A DNA stretch of 21,768 nt, taken from NCBI GenBank assembly GCA_002704145.1, contig PAFH01000022.1, forward strand, positions 1 through 21,768, written 5' to 3'. This DNA comes from Pelagibacteraceae bacterium (lineage in GTDB: Bacteria > Pseudomonadota > Alphaproteobacteria > Pelagibacterales > Pelagibacteraceae). The notes beneath the pieces are model-generated. The model made no database searches. It saw only the letters and a list, made by a program, of their open reading frames with translations, and had not been told where the DNA came from. This document shows, in pieces, positions 7,052 to 15,558 of the stretch (its first letter is position 1; each line of letters begins with the position of its first letter). The position numbers were made by a program, and so were the translations under genes.

Positions 7052-9102
7052 TCAACATTCTGGTTTATAACTTCAGCTTTATCAAATAACTTTAATAAAA
7101 ATGAATACTCTAAGCTGTTCACATTGATATTCTTATTTCTTATGTATTTTTCAGCTTTTATAAAAAGATCTTCATGAACAATCGGATCTGCAAATCTAAA
7201 GTTTTTAATTCCACTCTGTTGATATCCTATTAAATCTCCAAACCCTCTTAACTTCATGTCTTCTTCAGCTATAAAGAAACCATCATTAGATTTTTTTAAT
7301 ATCTTAATTCTTTTTATAGCGTTTTTGCTCATACCTTCTTTAAATAATAGTATGCAAATTCCTTCCTTGCTGCCTCTGCCAACCCTGCCTCTCAACTGAT
7401 GAAGTTGTGCCAAACCAAATTTATTAGCATCTTCTATGATTATTAAATTTGCATTAGGGAAATCAACTCCAACCTCAATAACTGTGGTTGAAACTAATAT
7501 CAAAGTTTCTTTTTTTAAAAATTTATTTAGAATTAAATTCTTTTCTTCTTTTTCAAGAGATCCATGTAATAAACCAACTTTGTTTGGAAATTTTTTATTG
7601 ATAATATCAAATTTTTTTTTTGCTGATGAGTATTCAAGAAATTGTGACTCCTCAATTAACGGACAAACCCAAAAAACTTGGTTTTGTAAAATTATTTGTT
7701 TTTTGATAAAAGGCCACAACTCATCTATTTTTTTTTCTGGTTTACTTAAAGTAATTATTTTTTTTCTATTTTTTGGTTTTTCGGTTATCTTCGAGACATC
7801 CATATCTCCATATACTGATAACATCATTGTTCTCGGAATTGGCGTGGCTGACATTAAAAGAACATCACAATTCATTCCTCCTTTTTTTGCTAAGTCAGAT
7901 CTTTGTTTTACACCAAACTTATGTTGTTCATCAATTACAATTAATCCTAAATTTTTAAAATTAATTTTTTTTTGAAATAAAGAATGGGTTCCAATTACAA
8001 CATCTATATTACCTTTTTCTAAACTTTCCATAATTTCCTTTTTTTCGAAAGGAGGTGTTTTGCCAGTTAAGAAACTAATACTTATATTAGACCCTTCGTA
8101 AATTTTTTTAGCAAGTATATAATGTTGTCTAGCTAAAATTTCTGTCGGAGCCATTAATGCGCATTGGTAATTAGACTCTTTAACATTAGCAATTGACAAT
8201 AACGATACAATAGTTTTACCAGAGCCAACATCACCCTGAATAATCCTAAACATTCTCGTGTTTGATTTTAAGTCGAAATTAATTTCTTCTAAAACTTTTT
8301 TTTGACTATTAGTCAATACAAAAGGTAAATGTTTAACTATTTTTTTTGATAAAAAAGATTTAAAAATTTTTTTTTTCTTTCCTTTTTTTATTTTTTTTCT
8401 ATTTTCAGATAAAACTAACAAATTTGCACATATTTCATCAAAAACTAATCTTTTATAAGAAGTAGAGATATTGCTTTGAGCATCTTTAGTTTTATGTAAC
8501 GCAATAATATTTTCTTTCCATCTTAGAAATTTGTTTTCTTTGAGAAACTCGCTTTCTAACCAATCTTGAATATCTGGTAAGTTTTCAATTACTTGTTCAG
8601 ATATTTTTCTATATTTCTTTTCGTTGATTCCTTTAGTAAGATTGTATTTTGGAATTATCTTTTTAATATAATCTTTTTTATCAATAGAAGTGACATATTC
8701 TGGATTGGTAATTTGATATCTTCCTTTAAAGTAACCTATTTTTCCACTGATTAATAAAGTTTTATTAATTGAGAAAAGTTTTCTTAAATATCCTTCTCTA
8801 CTATTGAAATATACAATGTCTATAATTCCTGTTTCATCAATACATATAATTTTGTTCGGTAAATTTCTTTTTCTTGGAAAATTAATCTTGTTTACTTGAA
8901 CTTTAATGGTTTGTATTTTTCCTATCTCTAAATCTTTTAGATTAACTATTTTTGATCTATCAGTTTCTGAATAAGGTAAATTCAGTAGAATATCTTTAAT
9001 CTTTTCAATTTTCTTCTTTTTTAAATATTTAGAGAGTTGTTTTCCGACACCTTTTAAATTATTTACGTTATTAAAAATGATATCTTTTTTTAATAAATTC
9101 AT
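7048..9102 (-). CDS. recG: ATP-dependent DNA helicase RecG
   Basis: RecG is a branch-migrating helicase that reverses stalled replication forks and processes Holliday junctions. The 684-residue length is normal. The N-terminal part holds the OB-fold wedge domain (about 50–150). The SF2 motor follows in order: Walker A GDVGSGKT near 290, DEQH box DEQHKFG near 390, SATPIPRT near 417, and VIEVGVDFPNA followed by QLRGRVGRG near 565. The C-terminus carries the RecG-typical MKLRGFGDLIGYQQSG element. The gene diverges from sdhE with a 26-base gap. A perfect minus-strand TATAAT (9120–9115) lies 12 bases before the ATG and is the probable -10. Confidence 0.96.
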   Translation of the reverse strand: MNLLKKDIIFNNVNNLKGVGKQLSKYLKKKKIEKIKDILLNLPYSETDRSKIVNLKDLEIGKIQTIKVQVNKINFPRKRNLPNKIICIDETGIIDIVYFNSREGYLRKLFSINKTLLISGKIGYFKGRYQITNPEYVTSIDKKDYIKKIIPKYNLTKGINEKKYRKISEQVIENLPDIQDWLESEFLKENKFLRWKENIIALHKTKDAQSNISTSYKRLVFDEICANLLVLSENRKKIKKGKKKKIFKSFLSKKIVKHLPFVLTNSQKKVLEEINFDLKSNTRMFRIIQGDVGSGKTIVSLLSIANVKESNYQCALMAPTEILARQHYILAKKIYEGSNISISFLTGKTPPFEKKEIMESLEKGNIDVVIGTHSLFQKKINFKNLGLIVIDEQHKFGVKQRSDLAKKGGMNCDVLLMSATPIPRTMMLSVYGDMDVSKITEKPKNRKKIITLSKPEKKIDELWPFIKKQIILQNQVFWVCPLIEESQFLEYSSAKKKFDIINKKFPNKVGLLHGSLEKEEKNLILNKFLKKETLILVSTTVIEVGVDFPNANLIIIEDANKFGLAQLHQLRGRVGRGSKEGICILLFKEGMSKNAIKRIKILKKSNDGFFIAEEDMKLRGFGDLIGYQQSGIKNFRFADPIVHEDLFIKAEKYIRNKNINVNSLEYSFLLKLFDKAEVINQNVD

Positions 9103-9114
9103 TAATATTTGTAT

Positions 9115-9120
9115 ATTATA
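9115..9120 (-). promoter_or_regulatory. Candidate recG -10 element
   Basis: A consensus TATAAT on the minus strand is placed so that transcription would begin about 6 bases before the recG ATG. The corresponding -35 position would fall inside the first codons of sdhE and has only a weak match. The same A/T tract could serve sdhE in the other direction, for example TATACT at 9117–9122, giving an almost leaderless sdhE message. Confidence 0.35.
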
Positions 9121-9128
9121 CTTTATGT

Positions 9129-9383
9129 ATGAAAAAATTAGAAATATTTAAAAAAAAATTGTTATACAGATCAAATTATAGAGGCACAAAAGAAATGGAC
9201 TTATTGCTCGGTAATTTTGTTGAAAAATTTATTGATGATTTCAATGAATCTGAACTTAATGAGCTTGCTAAATTTTTAGATTATGAAGATGAAATTATAC
9301 TAAACTATTATCAAAATGGCGTTGTAGATAAAGACATAGATAAAAATAAAATCTCAAAAATTTTTAAAAATTACAACTTGTGA
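9129..9383 (+). CDS. sdhE: Succinate dehydrogenase assembly factor SdhE (SDHAF2-like)
   Basis: SdhE/SDHAF2 helps attach FAD covalently to the flavoprotein subunit of succinate dehydrogenase. The 84-residue size fits. The family signature RGxxE is present as YRGTKEMD (17–24), preceded by basic residues and followed by the helical LLLGNFVEKF and the acidic LDYEDEIIL segment. Divergence from recG is a recurrent alphaproteobacterial arrangement. In many relatives mfd comes next; here tRNA-Ser on the other strand takes that place. Its TGA stop (9381–9383) directly abuts the last base of tRNA-Ser, with no spacer. An out-of-frame ATG at 9125 is not used. Confidence 0.9.
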   Translation: MKKLEIFKKKLLYRSNYRGTKEMDLLLGNFVEKFIDDFNESELNELAKFLDYEDEIILNYYQNGVVDKDIDKNKISKIFKNYNL

Positions 9384-9473
9384 TGGCGGAGAGGGTGGGA
9401 TTCGAACCCACGAACGAGTTGCCCCGTTGCTGGTTTTCAAGACCAGTGCTTTCAACCGCTCAGCCACCTCTCC
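9384..9473 (-). tRNA. tRNA-Ser (anticodon UGA)
   Basis: A 90-base class II tRNA. On the minus strand it starts GGAGAGG at 9473 and pairs with CCTCTCC, followed by G-CCA (encoded, ending at 9384). The anticodon stem CTGGT/ACCAG encloses the loop CTTGAAA with anticodon TGA. The long variable arm, about 16–20 bases with GCAAC and GGGGC, is as expected for serine. The T-arm is GTGGGTTCGAATCCCAC. Confidence 0.97.
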
Positions 9474-9567
9474 TTAAAATGATTTAGCTTTCTTTTTATT
9501 ACTATCAAAGTTGATAAATAACAATAATCAAATAAGTTTTTCTGATACTAGTTAATATTCTATATTT
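9474..9567. promoter_or_regulatory. Divergent gap between tRNA-Ser and mltB
   Basis: This 94-base gap must contain the start sites for tRNA-Ser (leftward) and the long mltB-led operon (rightward). A perfect inverted repeat, TATCAA-AG-TTGATA, occupies 9503–9516. It falls in the spacer of a weak minus-strand promoter candidate: TTGTTA at 9524–9519 and TAATAA at 9501–9496, spacer 17. For mltB I see only A/T-rich -10-like strings (TAATAT at 9553, TATATT at 9561) without a convincing -35. Confidence 0.3.
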
Positions 9568-10587
9568 ATGATATTTAAAAAAATGCTTAAAAACTTAATA
9601 ACTATTAATATACTATCTTTATTATTAATAGCCAAGACACTAGCTTCGTCAGATTACCCTGAGTTTGATAGTTGGGTTAAAAATTTCAAAAAAGATGCGA
9701 TCAACGAAGGTATTTCTAAAAAAGTTGTAGAGGAATTGATGAGTGAAGCTAAATTTTTACCAAAGGTAATTGAATATGATAGGTATCAACCAGAATTTTA
9801 TGAAAGCACAGAAGTTTATATAAAAAAAAGATCAAACAAAAACAAAGTAAAAAAAGGAATGAATTTATACAAGAAAGAAAAAAAAATAATAAATAAAATT
9901 TCACTTGAATTTTCAGTTGAGAGAGAACTTTTAATGGCTTTAATGGGTATAGAAACAAATTATGGGAAGTATTTAGGCAAAATGGATATAATTTCATCAT
10001 TAGCTACATTAAGTTTTGATAGAAGGAGAAGTGAATTTTTTACAAAAGAATTAATTATACTTCTTAAGTTAGTAGACAATCAAACTGTTAAAAAAGAGAT
10101 ATTATTTGGTTCCTGGGCTGGAGCCTTTGGTAATTTTCAATTTATGCCTAGAACAATAAGAAATTATGCAATAGATTATAATAAAAATACCGTAATAGAA
10201 TTAAAAAGAACGGAAGACTCTTTTGCGTCAGCAGCAAATTATTTAAAACAAATTGGTTGGAAAAAAAACCAACCTTGTTTTACTGAAATTCAAATTAAAA
10301 AAAATATTCCTGAAAAATACCTTAATTCATCAGCAAGAAAAATTAAAAATAAAAAAAAAATTAAATTCTTTAAAAAGTACATATTAAATTTTAATGAATT
10401 AGGCCTCAATGATAAACTAGAAGCAGCAATAATTACACCTGATAAAGATATTATACCTGGTGCAAATACTTATAAGCCAGCTTATTTAGTCTATAGCAAT
10501 TATGAAAAAATTCTAAATTGGAATAGATCTTTGAGGTTTGCTTTAGCAGTTTGCACTCTCAAAAACAGATTTAAAAATGCTATATAG
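9568..10587 (+). CDS. mltB: MltB-type lytic murein transglycosylase
   Basis: GH103-family enzymes cleave peptidoglycan glycan strands to 1,6-anhydro products. The 339-residue protein has a signal peptide ending near residue 26 (KTLAS|SD). The substrate-binding RYQPEF is at 72–77. The catalytic glutamate is E129 in GIETNYG. The signature GSWAGAFGNFQFMP lies at 181–194; the commoner form has MGQPQFMP. The C-terminal helical part ends in NRSLRFALAV, as in other MltB proteins, and there is no added peptidoglycan-binding domain. An alternative Met at residue 6 would shorten the signal peptide. It heads an overlapping operon and shares 11 bases with the next gene. Confidence 0.92.
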   Translation: MIFKKMLKNLITINILSLLLIAKTLASSDYPEFDSWVKNFKKDAINEGISKKVVEELMSEAKFLPKVIEYDRYQPEFYESTEVYIKKRSNKNKVKKGMNLYKKEKKIINKISLEFSVERELLMALMGIETNYGKYLGKMDIISSLATLSFDRRRSEFFTKELIILLKLVDNQTVKKEILFGSWAGAFGNFQFMPRTIRNYAIDYNKNTVIELKRTEDSFASAANYLKQIGWKKNQPCFTEIQIKKNIPEKYLNSSARKIKNKKKIKFFKKYILNFNELGLNDKLEAAIITPDKDIIPGANTYKPAYLVYSNYEKILNWNRSLRFALAVCTLKNRFKNAI

Positions 10588-11311
10588 ATTTGTTATACTT
10601 TTTATTATTTTATCATCTTGTGCTAGTAATTATAATTATTCAAATCCTAAAACTACATATAATTCTAAAGGTTTTGCTTATATTTATAATGAGAGTGATT
10701 TTAATAACAAACTAATTAAAACAAAATTTAATAATATGAGCTTAGAAGTTTCTCATGATAAGCTTAAAAGAGGAGCTTTAATAAAGATTATTAATCCTAA
10801 AAATAATAAATCTATTATTTTAATGAATAAAAAAAAAAGTAAATATCCTGATCTTTATAATATATTAATTACTGAGGCAGTTTTAGATAATCTTAAGTTA
10901 AATAAAGATTTACCTTTTGTTGAAATTATTGAGGTAAAAAAAAATAAATCTTTTGTAGCAAAAAAAACTAAAATGTTTAAAGAAGAAGAAAAAACCTTTT
11001 CAAATGCTCCTGTTGAATTGGTTAAAATTGATAATATATCAAAAAATAAAAAAAAAGATAAAATAAGTAATAATAGAATATATATTGTTGTAGCTGAATT
11101 TTATTCAAGAAATTCTGCAAATTTATTAAAAAAGAGAATCACTAAAGAATTGCCTAATTTAGAATCCAAAAAGATGTTTATAAAAACAAAAAAACTAAAT
11201 AAAACTAGTCTATTAATGGGCCCATATAGTTCTGTTAATTTAATGAAAAATGATTACATTCAATTACAAAATTTTGGTTTTGAAGAAATGGATATTAGCA
11301 TTAATGAATAA
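10577..11311 (+). CDS. RlpA-like lipoprotein with SPOR domain, degenerate DPBB
   Basis: The 244-residue protein starts with a lipoprotein signal (IILSSC, lipid-modified C15). A double-psi beta-barrel-like region (31–121) recalls RlpA: KGFAYIY at the start and SHDKLKRGALIKI (59–71), matching the RlpA AHxTLPxGTxVxV block. However, the catalytic Asp of the RlpA DRGPF motif is replaced (MNKKKSKYP at 83–91), and the following RxIDLS motif is also lost. A charged linker leads to a C-terminal SPOR domain (about 166–243, RIYIVVAEFYSR … LLMGPYSSV), which binds denuded septal glycans. Position between mltB and dacC is the normal place for rlpA. It overlaps mltB by 11 bases and dacC by 8. Confidence 0.78.
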   Translation: MLYRFVILFIILSSCASNYNYSNPKTTYNSKGFAYIYNESDFNNKLIKTKFNNMSLEVSHDKLKRGALIKIINPKNNKSIILMNKKKSKYPDLYNILITEAVLDNLKLNKDLPFVEIIEVKKNKSFVAKKTKMFKEEEKTFSNAPVELVKIDNISKNKKKDKISNNRIYIVVAEFYSRNSANLLKKRITKELPNLESKKMFIKTKKLNKTSLLMGPYSSVNLMKNDYIQLQNFGFEEMDISINE

Positions 11312-12455
11312 ATTATTTTGGTTTATTTTAATTATATTTTTTAATGTTTTCACATTTTCATATTCAGAAATAACAATTAATGCAAGAACGGCAATTGTCG
11401 TAGATTATCACTCTGATGAGATTTTGTATGAAAACGACCCTGATGCACAAATATATCCTGCTTCAATGACAAAAATAATGACTTCAATAATTGCTTTTGA
11501 TTTGCTTAAAAAAGATAAGATTTCTTTAGACGACAAGTTTGTTATTTCAGAGAATGCTTGGAGACTATCTCAGAGCGGTTATTCCTCTATGTTCATAATG
11601 GTTAATGACGAGGTTACAGTGGAAGACCTTTTGAAAGGAATAATTATCGCCTCTGGTAATGACGCTTGTGTAGCACTAGCTGAAGGTATAGCAGGTTCAG
11701 AAGAAACTTTTGCTGAAATGATGAATGATAAAGCAGCAGAAATAGGAATGACATCTACAAATTTTTCTAATTCTTCAGGAATTAATGATCCTGATAATTA
11801 TTCTACCGTTAGAGACATTGCATTAATGTCTAAGTATTTAATAAAAAATTACCCAAACTTTTATACTTTGTATGCTGAAAAAACTTTTACATGGGATCGA
11901 ACTGGAGGTGAACCAATTAAACAAGGAAATAGAAATCCACTACTTTATAAAAATATTGGAGTAGATGGCATTAAAACTGGATATCTGGCTGTAGAAAAAT
12001 ATTCACTTGCTAGCACAATGCAAAAAGATACTAGAAGAATAATTGCAGTTGGATCTGGTTTTCCAACAAAAAATTTACGTAGCTCAGAGTCTAAAAAACT
12101 CTTAAATTTAGGTTTTAGAAATACTAACACTTATGAAATTTCAAAAAAAGGAGAAACTTTTTTTGAACTAGATACTTGGCTAGGAAATAAAGATAAAATA
12201 AAAGCATCAACCACAGAGGATTATTATATAACAATTAACAAAAAAGATGTTAGACATTTTAAAGTTCATTTACAATATACAGGTCCGATTAAAGCACCAA
12301 TTAAAAAAGACGAAGAAATTGCTAATTTAATTATTTCCGATAAAGAAGGAGTGATCAAATCATTGCCTTTATATGCCCAAGAAAAAATAACTAAAGTAAA
12401 TTTTTTTAAAAGTTTACTCATGTCATTAAATTATTTGATTTGGGGAGATGTTTAA
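11304..12455 (+). CDS. dacC: D-alanyl-D-alanine carboxypeptidase (PBP5/6-like)
   Basis: This low-molecular-weight penicillin-binding protein trims the terminal D-Ala from peptidoglycan stem peptides. With the start at 11304 it has 383 residues and a clean signal peptide (MNKLFWFILI…FTFSYS|E). An upstream ATG at 11250 would add 18 residues that do not fit a signal sequence, so I reject it. All three active-site motifs are present: S54-M-T-K57, S117-G-N119 and K224-T-G226. A PBP5 C-terminal beta domain follows. The last 20 residues (VNFFKSLLMSLNYLIW) form an amphipathic membrane anchor. The start overlaps the RlpA-like gene by 8 bases and the end overlaps tmk by 8. The dacC symbol is by family; dacA or dacF would be equally defensible. 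Confidence 0.93.
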   Translation: MNKLFWFILIIFFNVFTFSYSEITINARTAIVVDYHSDEILYENDPDAQIYPASMTKIMTSIIAFDLLKKDKISLDDKFVISENAWRLSQSGYSSMFIMVNDEVTVEDLLKGIIIASGNDACVALAEGIAGSEETFAEMMNDKAAEIGMTSTNFSNSSGINDPDNYSTVRDIALMSKYLIKNYPNFYTLYAEKTFTWDRTGGEPIKQGNRNPLLYKNIGVDGIKTGYLAVEKYSLASTMQKDTRRIIAVGSGFPTKNLRSSESKKLLNLGFRNTNTYEISKKGETFFELDTWLGNKDKIKASTTEDYYITINKKDVRHFKVHLQYTGPIKAPIKKDEEIANLIISDKEGVIKSLPLYAQEKITKVNFFKSLLMSLNYLIWGDV

Positions 12456-13095
12456 AAAAAAACCCTTTTTTATAGTTTTTGAAGGTGTTGAGGGTTGTGG
12501 TAAATCTTATCAAAGCAAAAAACTTAAAAAATATTTAGAGAAAAAAGGAATTAGTCCAGTACTTACTAGAGAACCTGGTGGAACAAGAAGTGCTGAGTCA
12601 ATAAGGAAATTAATTCTTCAGGATTATTTTAAAAAAGGTAATAAAGAAAAATTTGATAAATATACTGATACCTTACTTTATTTAGCGGCAAGAAATGAGC
12701 ACGTTAAAAATAAAATTATTCCAGCACTAAAAAGAAAAAAAATTGTAATCTGTGATAGATTTACCGATTCTACTCTAGCATATCAAGTTTACGGTAAAAA
12801 AGTTGATAAATTATTTATTGATACGATACATAAAAAAATTTTAAGAAATCTAAAACCTGATTTAACTTTTATTTTAAAAGTAACTCCTAAAATATCAAAA
12901 CTTAGGTTATCAAAACGAAAAACAAAAAATAGATATGATAATTTTTCTCAAAAGTTTTATACAAAAGTACAAAATTATTTTTTAAGATTGGCTAAAAATA
13001 AAAAAAATTATTTTATATTAGAGTCTTCTGCAAATGATATTAATCTAGAAGTTAAAATTTTGAAATTAACTTTAAAACGACTAGGAATAAAATGA
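12448..13095 (+). CDS. tmk: Thymidylate kinase
   Basis: The enzyme phosphorylates dTMP to dTDP. The 215-residue protein has the P-loop GVEGCGKS (13–20), the dTMP-binding LTREPGGT (39–46) and DRFTDSTLAYQ (103–113). A LID-like basic segment SKRKTKNRYDNF lies near 154–165. The ATG lies inside the end of dacC (overlap 8 bases) and the TGA overlaps the holB ATG (ATGA). Codons 2–6 contain a run of nine A (12454–12462), a possible slippage site right at the start. The tmk–holB pair is conserved across many bacteria. Confidence 0.96.
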   Translation: MFKKKPFFIVFEGVEGCGKSYQSKKLKKYLEKKGISPVLTREPGGTRSAESIRKLILQDYFKKGNKEKFDKYTDTLLYLAARNEHVKNKIIPALKRKKIVICDRFTDSTLAYQVYGKKVDKLFIDTIHKKILRNLKPDLTFILKVTPKISKLRLSKRKTKNRYDNFSQKFYTKVQNYFLRLAKNKKNYFILESSANDINLEVKILKLTLKRLGIK

Positions 13096-14024
13096 CTGAA
13101 ATCTCTGCCCCGCAAGAAACAAATTCTAGTACATTGATTGGGTTATTAAAAGAATTTGATTTTCTTATAAATGCATATTCAAAAGATAAGCTACCTAAAG
13201 TCATAATGTTAAGTGGAAAAAAAGGTATTGGTAAGAGTACTATGATAAAACATTTTCTAGGCAATGTTTTTGATAAAATTAATTATGATATAAAAAATAA
13301 AGTTTTGAATTTGAATACCCCCTTTTTTACTCAATTTATTAATAAGATTAATGAAAATATTGTTTACCTCGAAGGAAGTAGTTTTTCTAAAGTTAATATA
13401 GAGGATATACGTTATTTAAAATCTAAAATACAAAAAACTAATATTTCGTCTTATAAGCGGTTTATAATACTAGATGATGTTGAAGTTTTTAATACAAATT
13501 GTCTTAATGCTTTATTAAAAACTATTGAAGAACCTTCAACTAATAATCATTTCATTCTAATTAATAATGAAACCAGTCCTTTAATTAAAACAATTGTTTC
13601 AAGAACTTTGCATTTAAAAATCAAATTAACAGAAGAAGAAAGAATAAGAGCAATTGAATACCTTTTAAAAAAAAAAAATTCAGATATTTTTATTGACTAC
13701 AAAAATACTGATTTAACACCTGGTAATTTTGTTTCATTTAATAAAATATGCTTTGAAAATAATATCAATTTTGATGATAACTTTATTAAGAATATTGAAA
13801 TTTTAATTAAATTATATAAAAAACATAAAAATAAAGACTTTACAAATTTGATTTTATTTTTAGTAGATTGGTACTTTTTAAACCAAAAAAAAAATAATTA
13901 TAATATTGAGAGGGTTATACAAAAAAAATTGTTTATTTTAAGAAGTATAAATGATTTTATTTTTTTAAATCTTAATCAAAACTCTTTAATAAACGCAATT
14001 AGTAATAAACTATATAATGAGTAA
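13092..14024 (+). CDS. holB: DNA polymerase III delta' subunit
   Basis: Delta' is the rigid subunit of the clamp loader that places the beta sliding clamp on DNA. The 310-residue protein has the AAA+ layout: GKKGIGKST (42–50) as P-loop, IILDDVEVFNTNCLNALLK (about 124–142) as Walker B/sensor region, and TIEEPS and IVSRT, which match the conserved EEP and SRxxxx motifs. The Cys4 zinc module of E. coli delta' is absent. A run of twelve A at 13667–13678 encodes part of a lysine stretch. It overlaps tmk by 4 bases (ATGA) and metG by 8. The N-terminal 30 residues are poorly conserved, but this start fits the coupling. Confidence 0.9.
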   Translation: MTEISAPQETNSSTLIGLLKEFDFLINAYSKDKLPKVIMLSGKKGIGKSTMIKHFLGNVFDKINYDIKNKVLNLNTPFFTQFINKINENIVYLEGSSFSKVNIEDIRYLKSKIQKTNISSYKRFIILDDVEVFNTNCLNALLKTIEEPSTNNHFILINNETSPLIKTIVSRTLHLKIKLTEEERIRAIEYLLKKKNSDIFIDYKNTDLTPGNFVSFNKICFENNINFDDNFIKNIEILIKLYKKHKNKDFTNLILFLVDWYFLNQKKNNYNIERVIQKKLFILRSINDFIFLNLNQNSLINAISNKLYNE

Positions 14025-15558
14025 AAATTTTTACATAACTACACCAATATATTACCCTTCTGGGAAACCTCATATGGGCCATGCTTATTCAAGTATAGTT
14101 GCTGATATTTTTGCAAGATTTAAAAAATTAGAAGGATATAACGTTTTATTTCTTACAGGTACCGATGAGCATGGTCTTAAGATTCAAAGAGAAGCTGAAA
14201 AAAAACAAAAGAGTCCAAAAGAATTTTGCGATGAGCTTTCTCAAAAATTTAGAAATTTATCAAAAACATTAAATCTTTCAAATAATGATTTTATAAGAAC
14301 AACTGAAAAAAGACATTTTAATTCTGTAGAGGAAATATGGAATAGACTAGTTAAATCTGGTGATATTTATCTTGGTAAATACAGTGGATGGTATTCAGTA
14401 TCTGATGAAGCATATTATGATGAAGATGAAATTGAAACTATCGATGGAAAAAAAATATCAAAAGTATCTGGTTCAAAAGTTGATTGGGTAGAGGAGGAAT
14501 CATTTTTTTTTAAACTATCTTCATGGACAGAAAAATTATTAAATCATTATAACGAAAATAAAAACTTTATTTTACCCACGTCTAGAAAAAATGAAGTTAT
14601 AAACTTTGTAAAAAAAGGTTTAAAAGATTTATCAGTTAGTAGAACTTCATTTTCTTGGGGTATACCGGTTCCTAATAATAAAAAACATATAATATACGTG
14701 TGGTTGGATGCCTTAACTAATTACTTAAGTGCTATAAATTTTCCAAATATTAATGATAAAAAGTATAAAGATTTTTGGCCTGCAAATATTCATATTATTG
14801 GAAAAGATATTTTAAGATTTCATGCTGTTTATTGGCCAGCTTTTCTTTTAGCAGCGAAATTGCCTTTGCCTAAAAGAATATTTAGCCATGGGTGGATACT
14901 TTCAGACGAGAAAAAAATGTCAAAATCTTTAGGAAATATATTAGACCCAATTGAGATAATAAAAAACTATGGTGTCGATCAATTAAGATATTATTTAGTT
15001 AAAGAAGTATCTCTAGGAAATGATGGAAGTGTTTCAATGATGAATTTAAGAAATTGTATTAACAATGATTTAGCAAATAACTATGGAAATTTATGCCAAA
15101 GAGTTTTTTCTTTTATCAAAAAAAATTGTTCAAATAAAATACCTAAAAATAATACATTACTAAAAGAAGATATTGAATTGTTAAATAAACTAAAAAATAA
15201 CTTGCCAAACTTAATTGAAATGATGGATAATCAAAAATTAAATGAATTTATTAAAGAAGTCGTAGGTTTTTCTTTTGATGCAAATAAATACTTTAATGAC
15301 TCTGAACCTTGGGCATTGAAAAAAAATGATCCAGATAGAATGAAGACTATATTATTCGTTGTTTGCGAACAAATAAAAAATATAAGTATTTTATTAAATC
15401 CGATTATACCAATAGCTACAGGAAAAGTTTTTAATACTATGAATATAGATGAAAAAGATGTGTCAATTGAACATATAAACAACCAAGAGAGTTTCAATCA
15501 TAACAATGAATTAAAAGATATGAATATATTATTTCAAAAGGTTGAAAATGATAATTGA
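14017..15558 (+). CDS. metG: Methionyl-tRNA synthetase
   Basis: The enzyme charges tRNA-Met and initiator tRNA. The 513-residue class I synthetase has the HIGH motif as HMGH (19–22), FLTGTDEHGLKI (about 46–57) and the KMSKS motif at 300–304. The connective peptide region (WYSVSDEAYYDEDEI near 126–140) lacks the CxxC knuckles, so this is the zinc-free, short MetRS form. The C-terminal dimerisation/tRNA-binding domain is also absent. The anticodon-binding helical domain occupies about 340–500. The start overlaps holB by 8 bases and the end overlaps tatD by 11. Confidence 0.96.
   Translation: MSKNFYITTPIYYPSGKPHMGHAYSSIVADIFARFKKLEGYNVLFLTGTDEHGLKIQREAEKKQKSPKEFCDELSQKFRNLSKTLNLSNNDFIRTTEKRHFNSVEEIWNRLVKSGDIYLGKYSGWYSVSDEAYYDEDEIETIDGKKISKVSGSKVDWVEEESFFFKLSSWTEKLLNHYNENKNFILPTSRKNEVINFVKKGLKDLSVSRTSFSWGIPVPNNKKHIIYVWLDALTNYLSAINFPNINDKKYKDFWPANIHIIGKDILRFHAVYWPAFLLAAKLPLPKRIFSHGWILSDEKKMSKSLGNILDPIEIIKNYGVDQLRYYLVKEVSLGNDGSVSMMNLRNCINNDLANNYGNLCQRVFSFIKKNCSNKIPKNNTLLKEDIELLNKLKNNLPNLIEMMDNQKLNEFIKEVVGFSFDANKYFNDSEPWALKKNDPDRMKTILFVVCEQIKNISILLNPIIPIATGKVFNTMNIDEKDVSIEHINNQESFNHNNELKDMNILFQKVENDN

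Noticed and set aside
7436..7975. 179-codon plus-strand reading frame opposite recG
   Set aside because: It is antisense to the conserved helicase motor region, is rich in Phe/Ser from mirrored Lys codons, and resembles no family.
9265..9567. Possible integration site or genomic island next to tRNA-Ser
   Set aside because: No integrase, no direct repeat of the tRNA end and no foreign-looking genes are present.
11250..11303. Upstream ATG for the D-Ala-D-Ala carboxypeptidase
   Set aside because: The added 18 residues would bury the signal peptide; the ATG at 11304 gives a normal one and an 8-base overlap like the other junctions.
15542..15547. TTG start for tatD
   Set aside because: The ATG at 15548 yields the standard MIIDSHCHL beginning; the same reasoning favours ATG 16324 over TTG 16321 for the MBL hydrolase.
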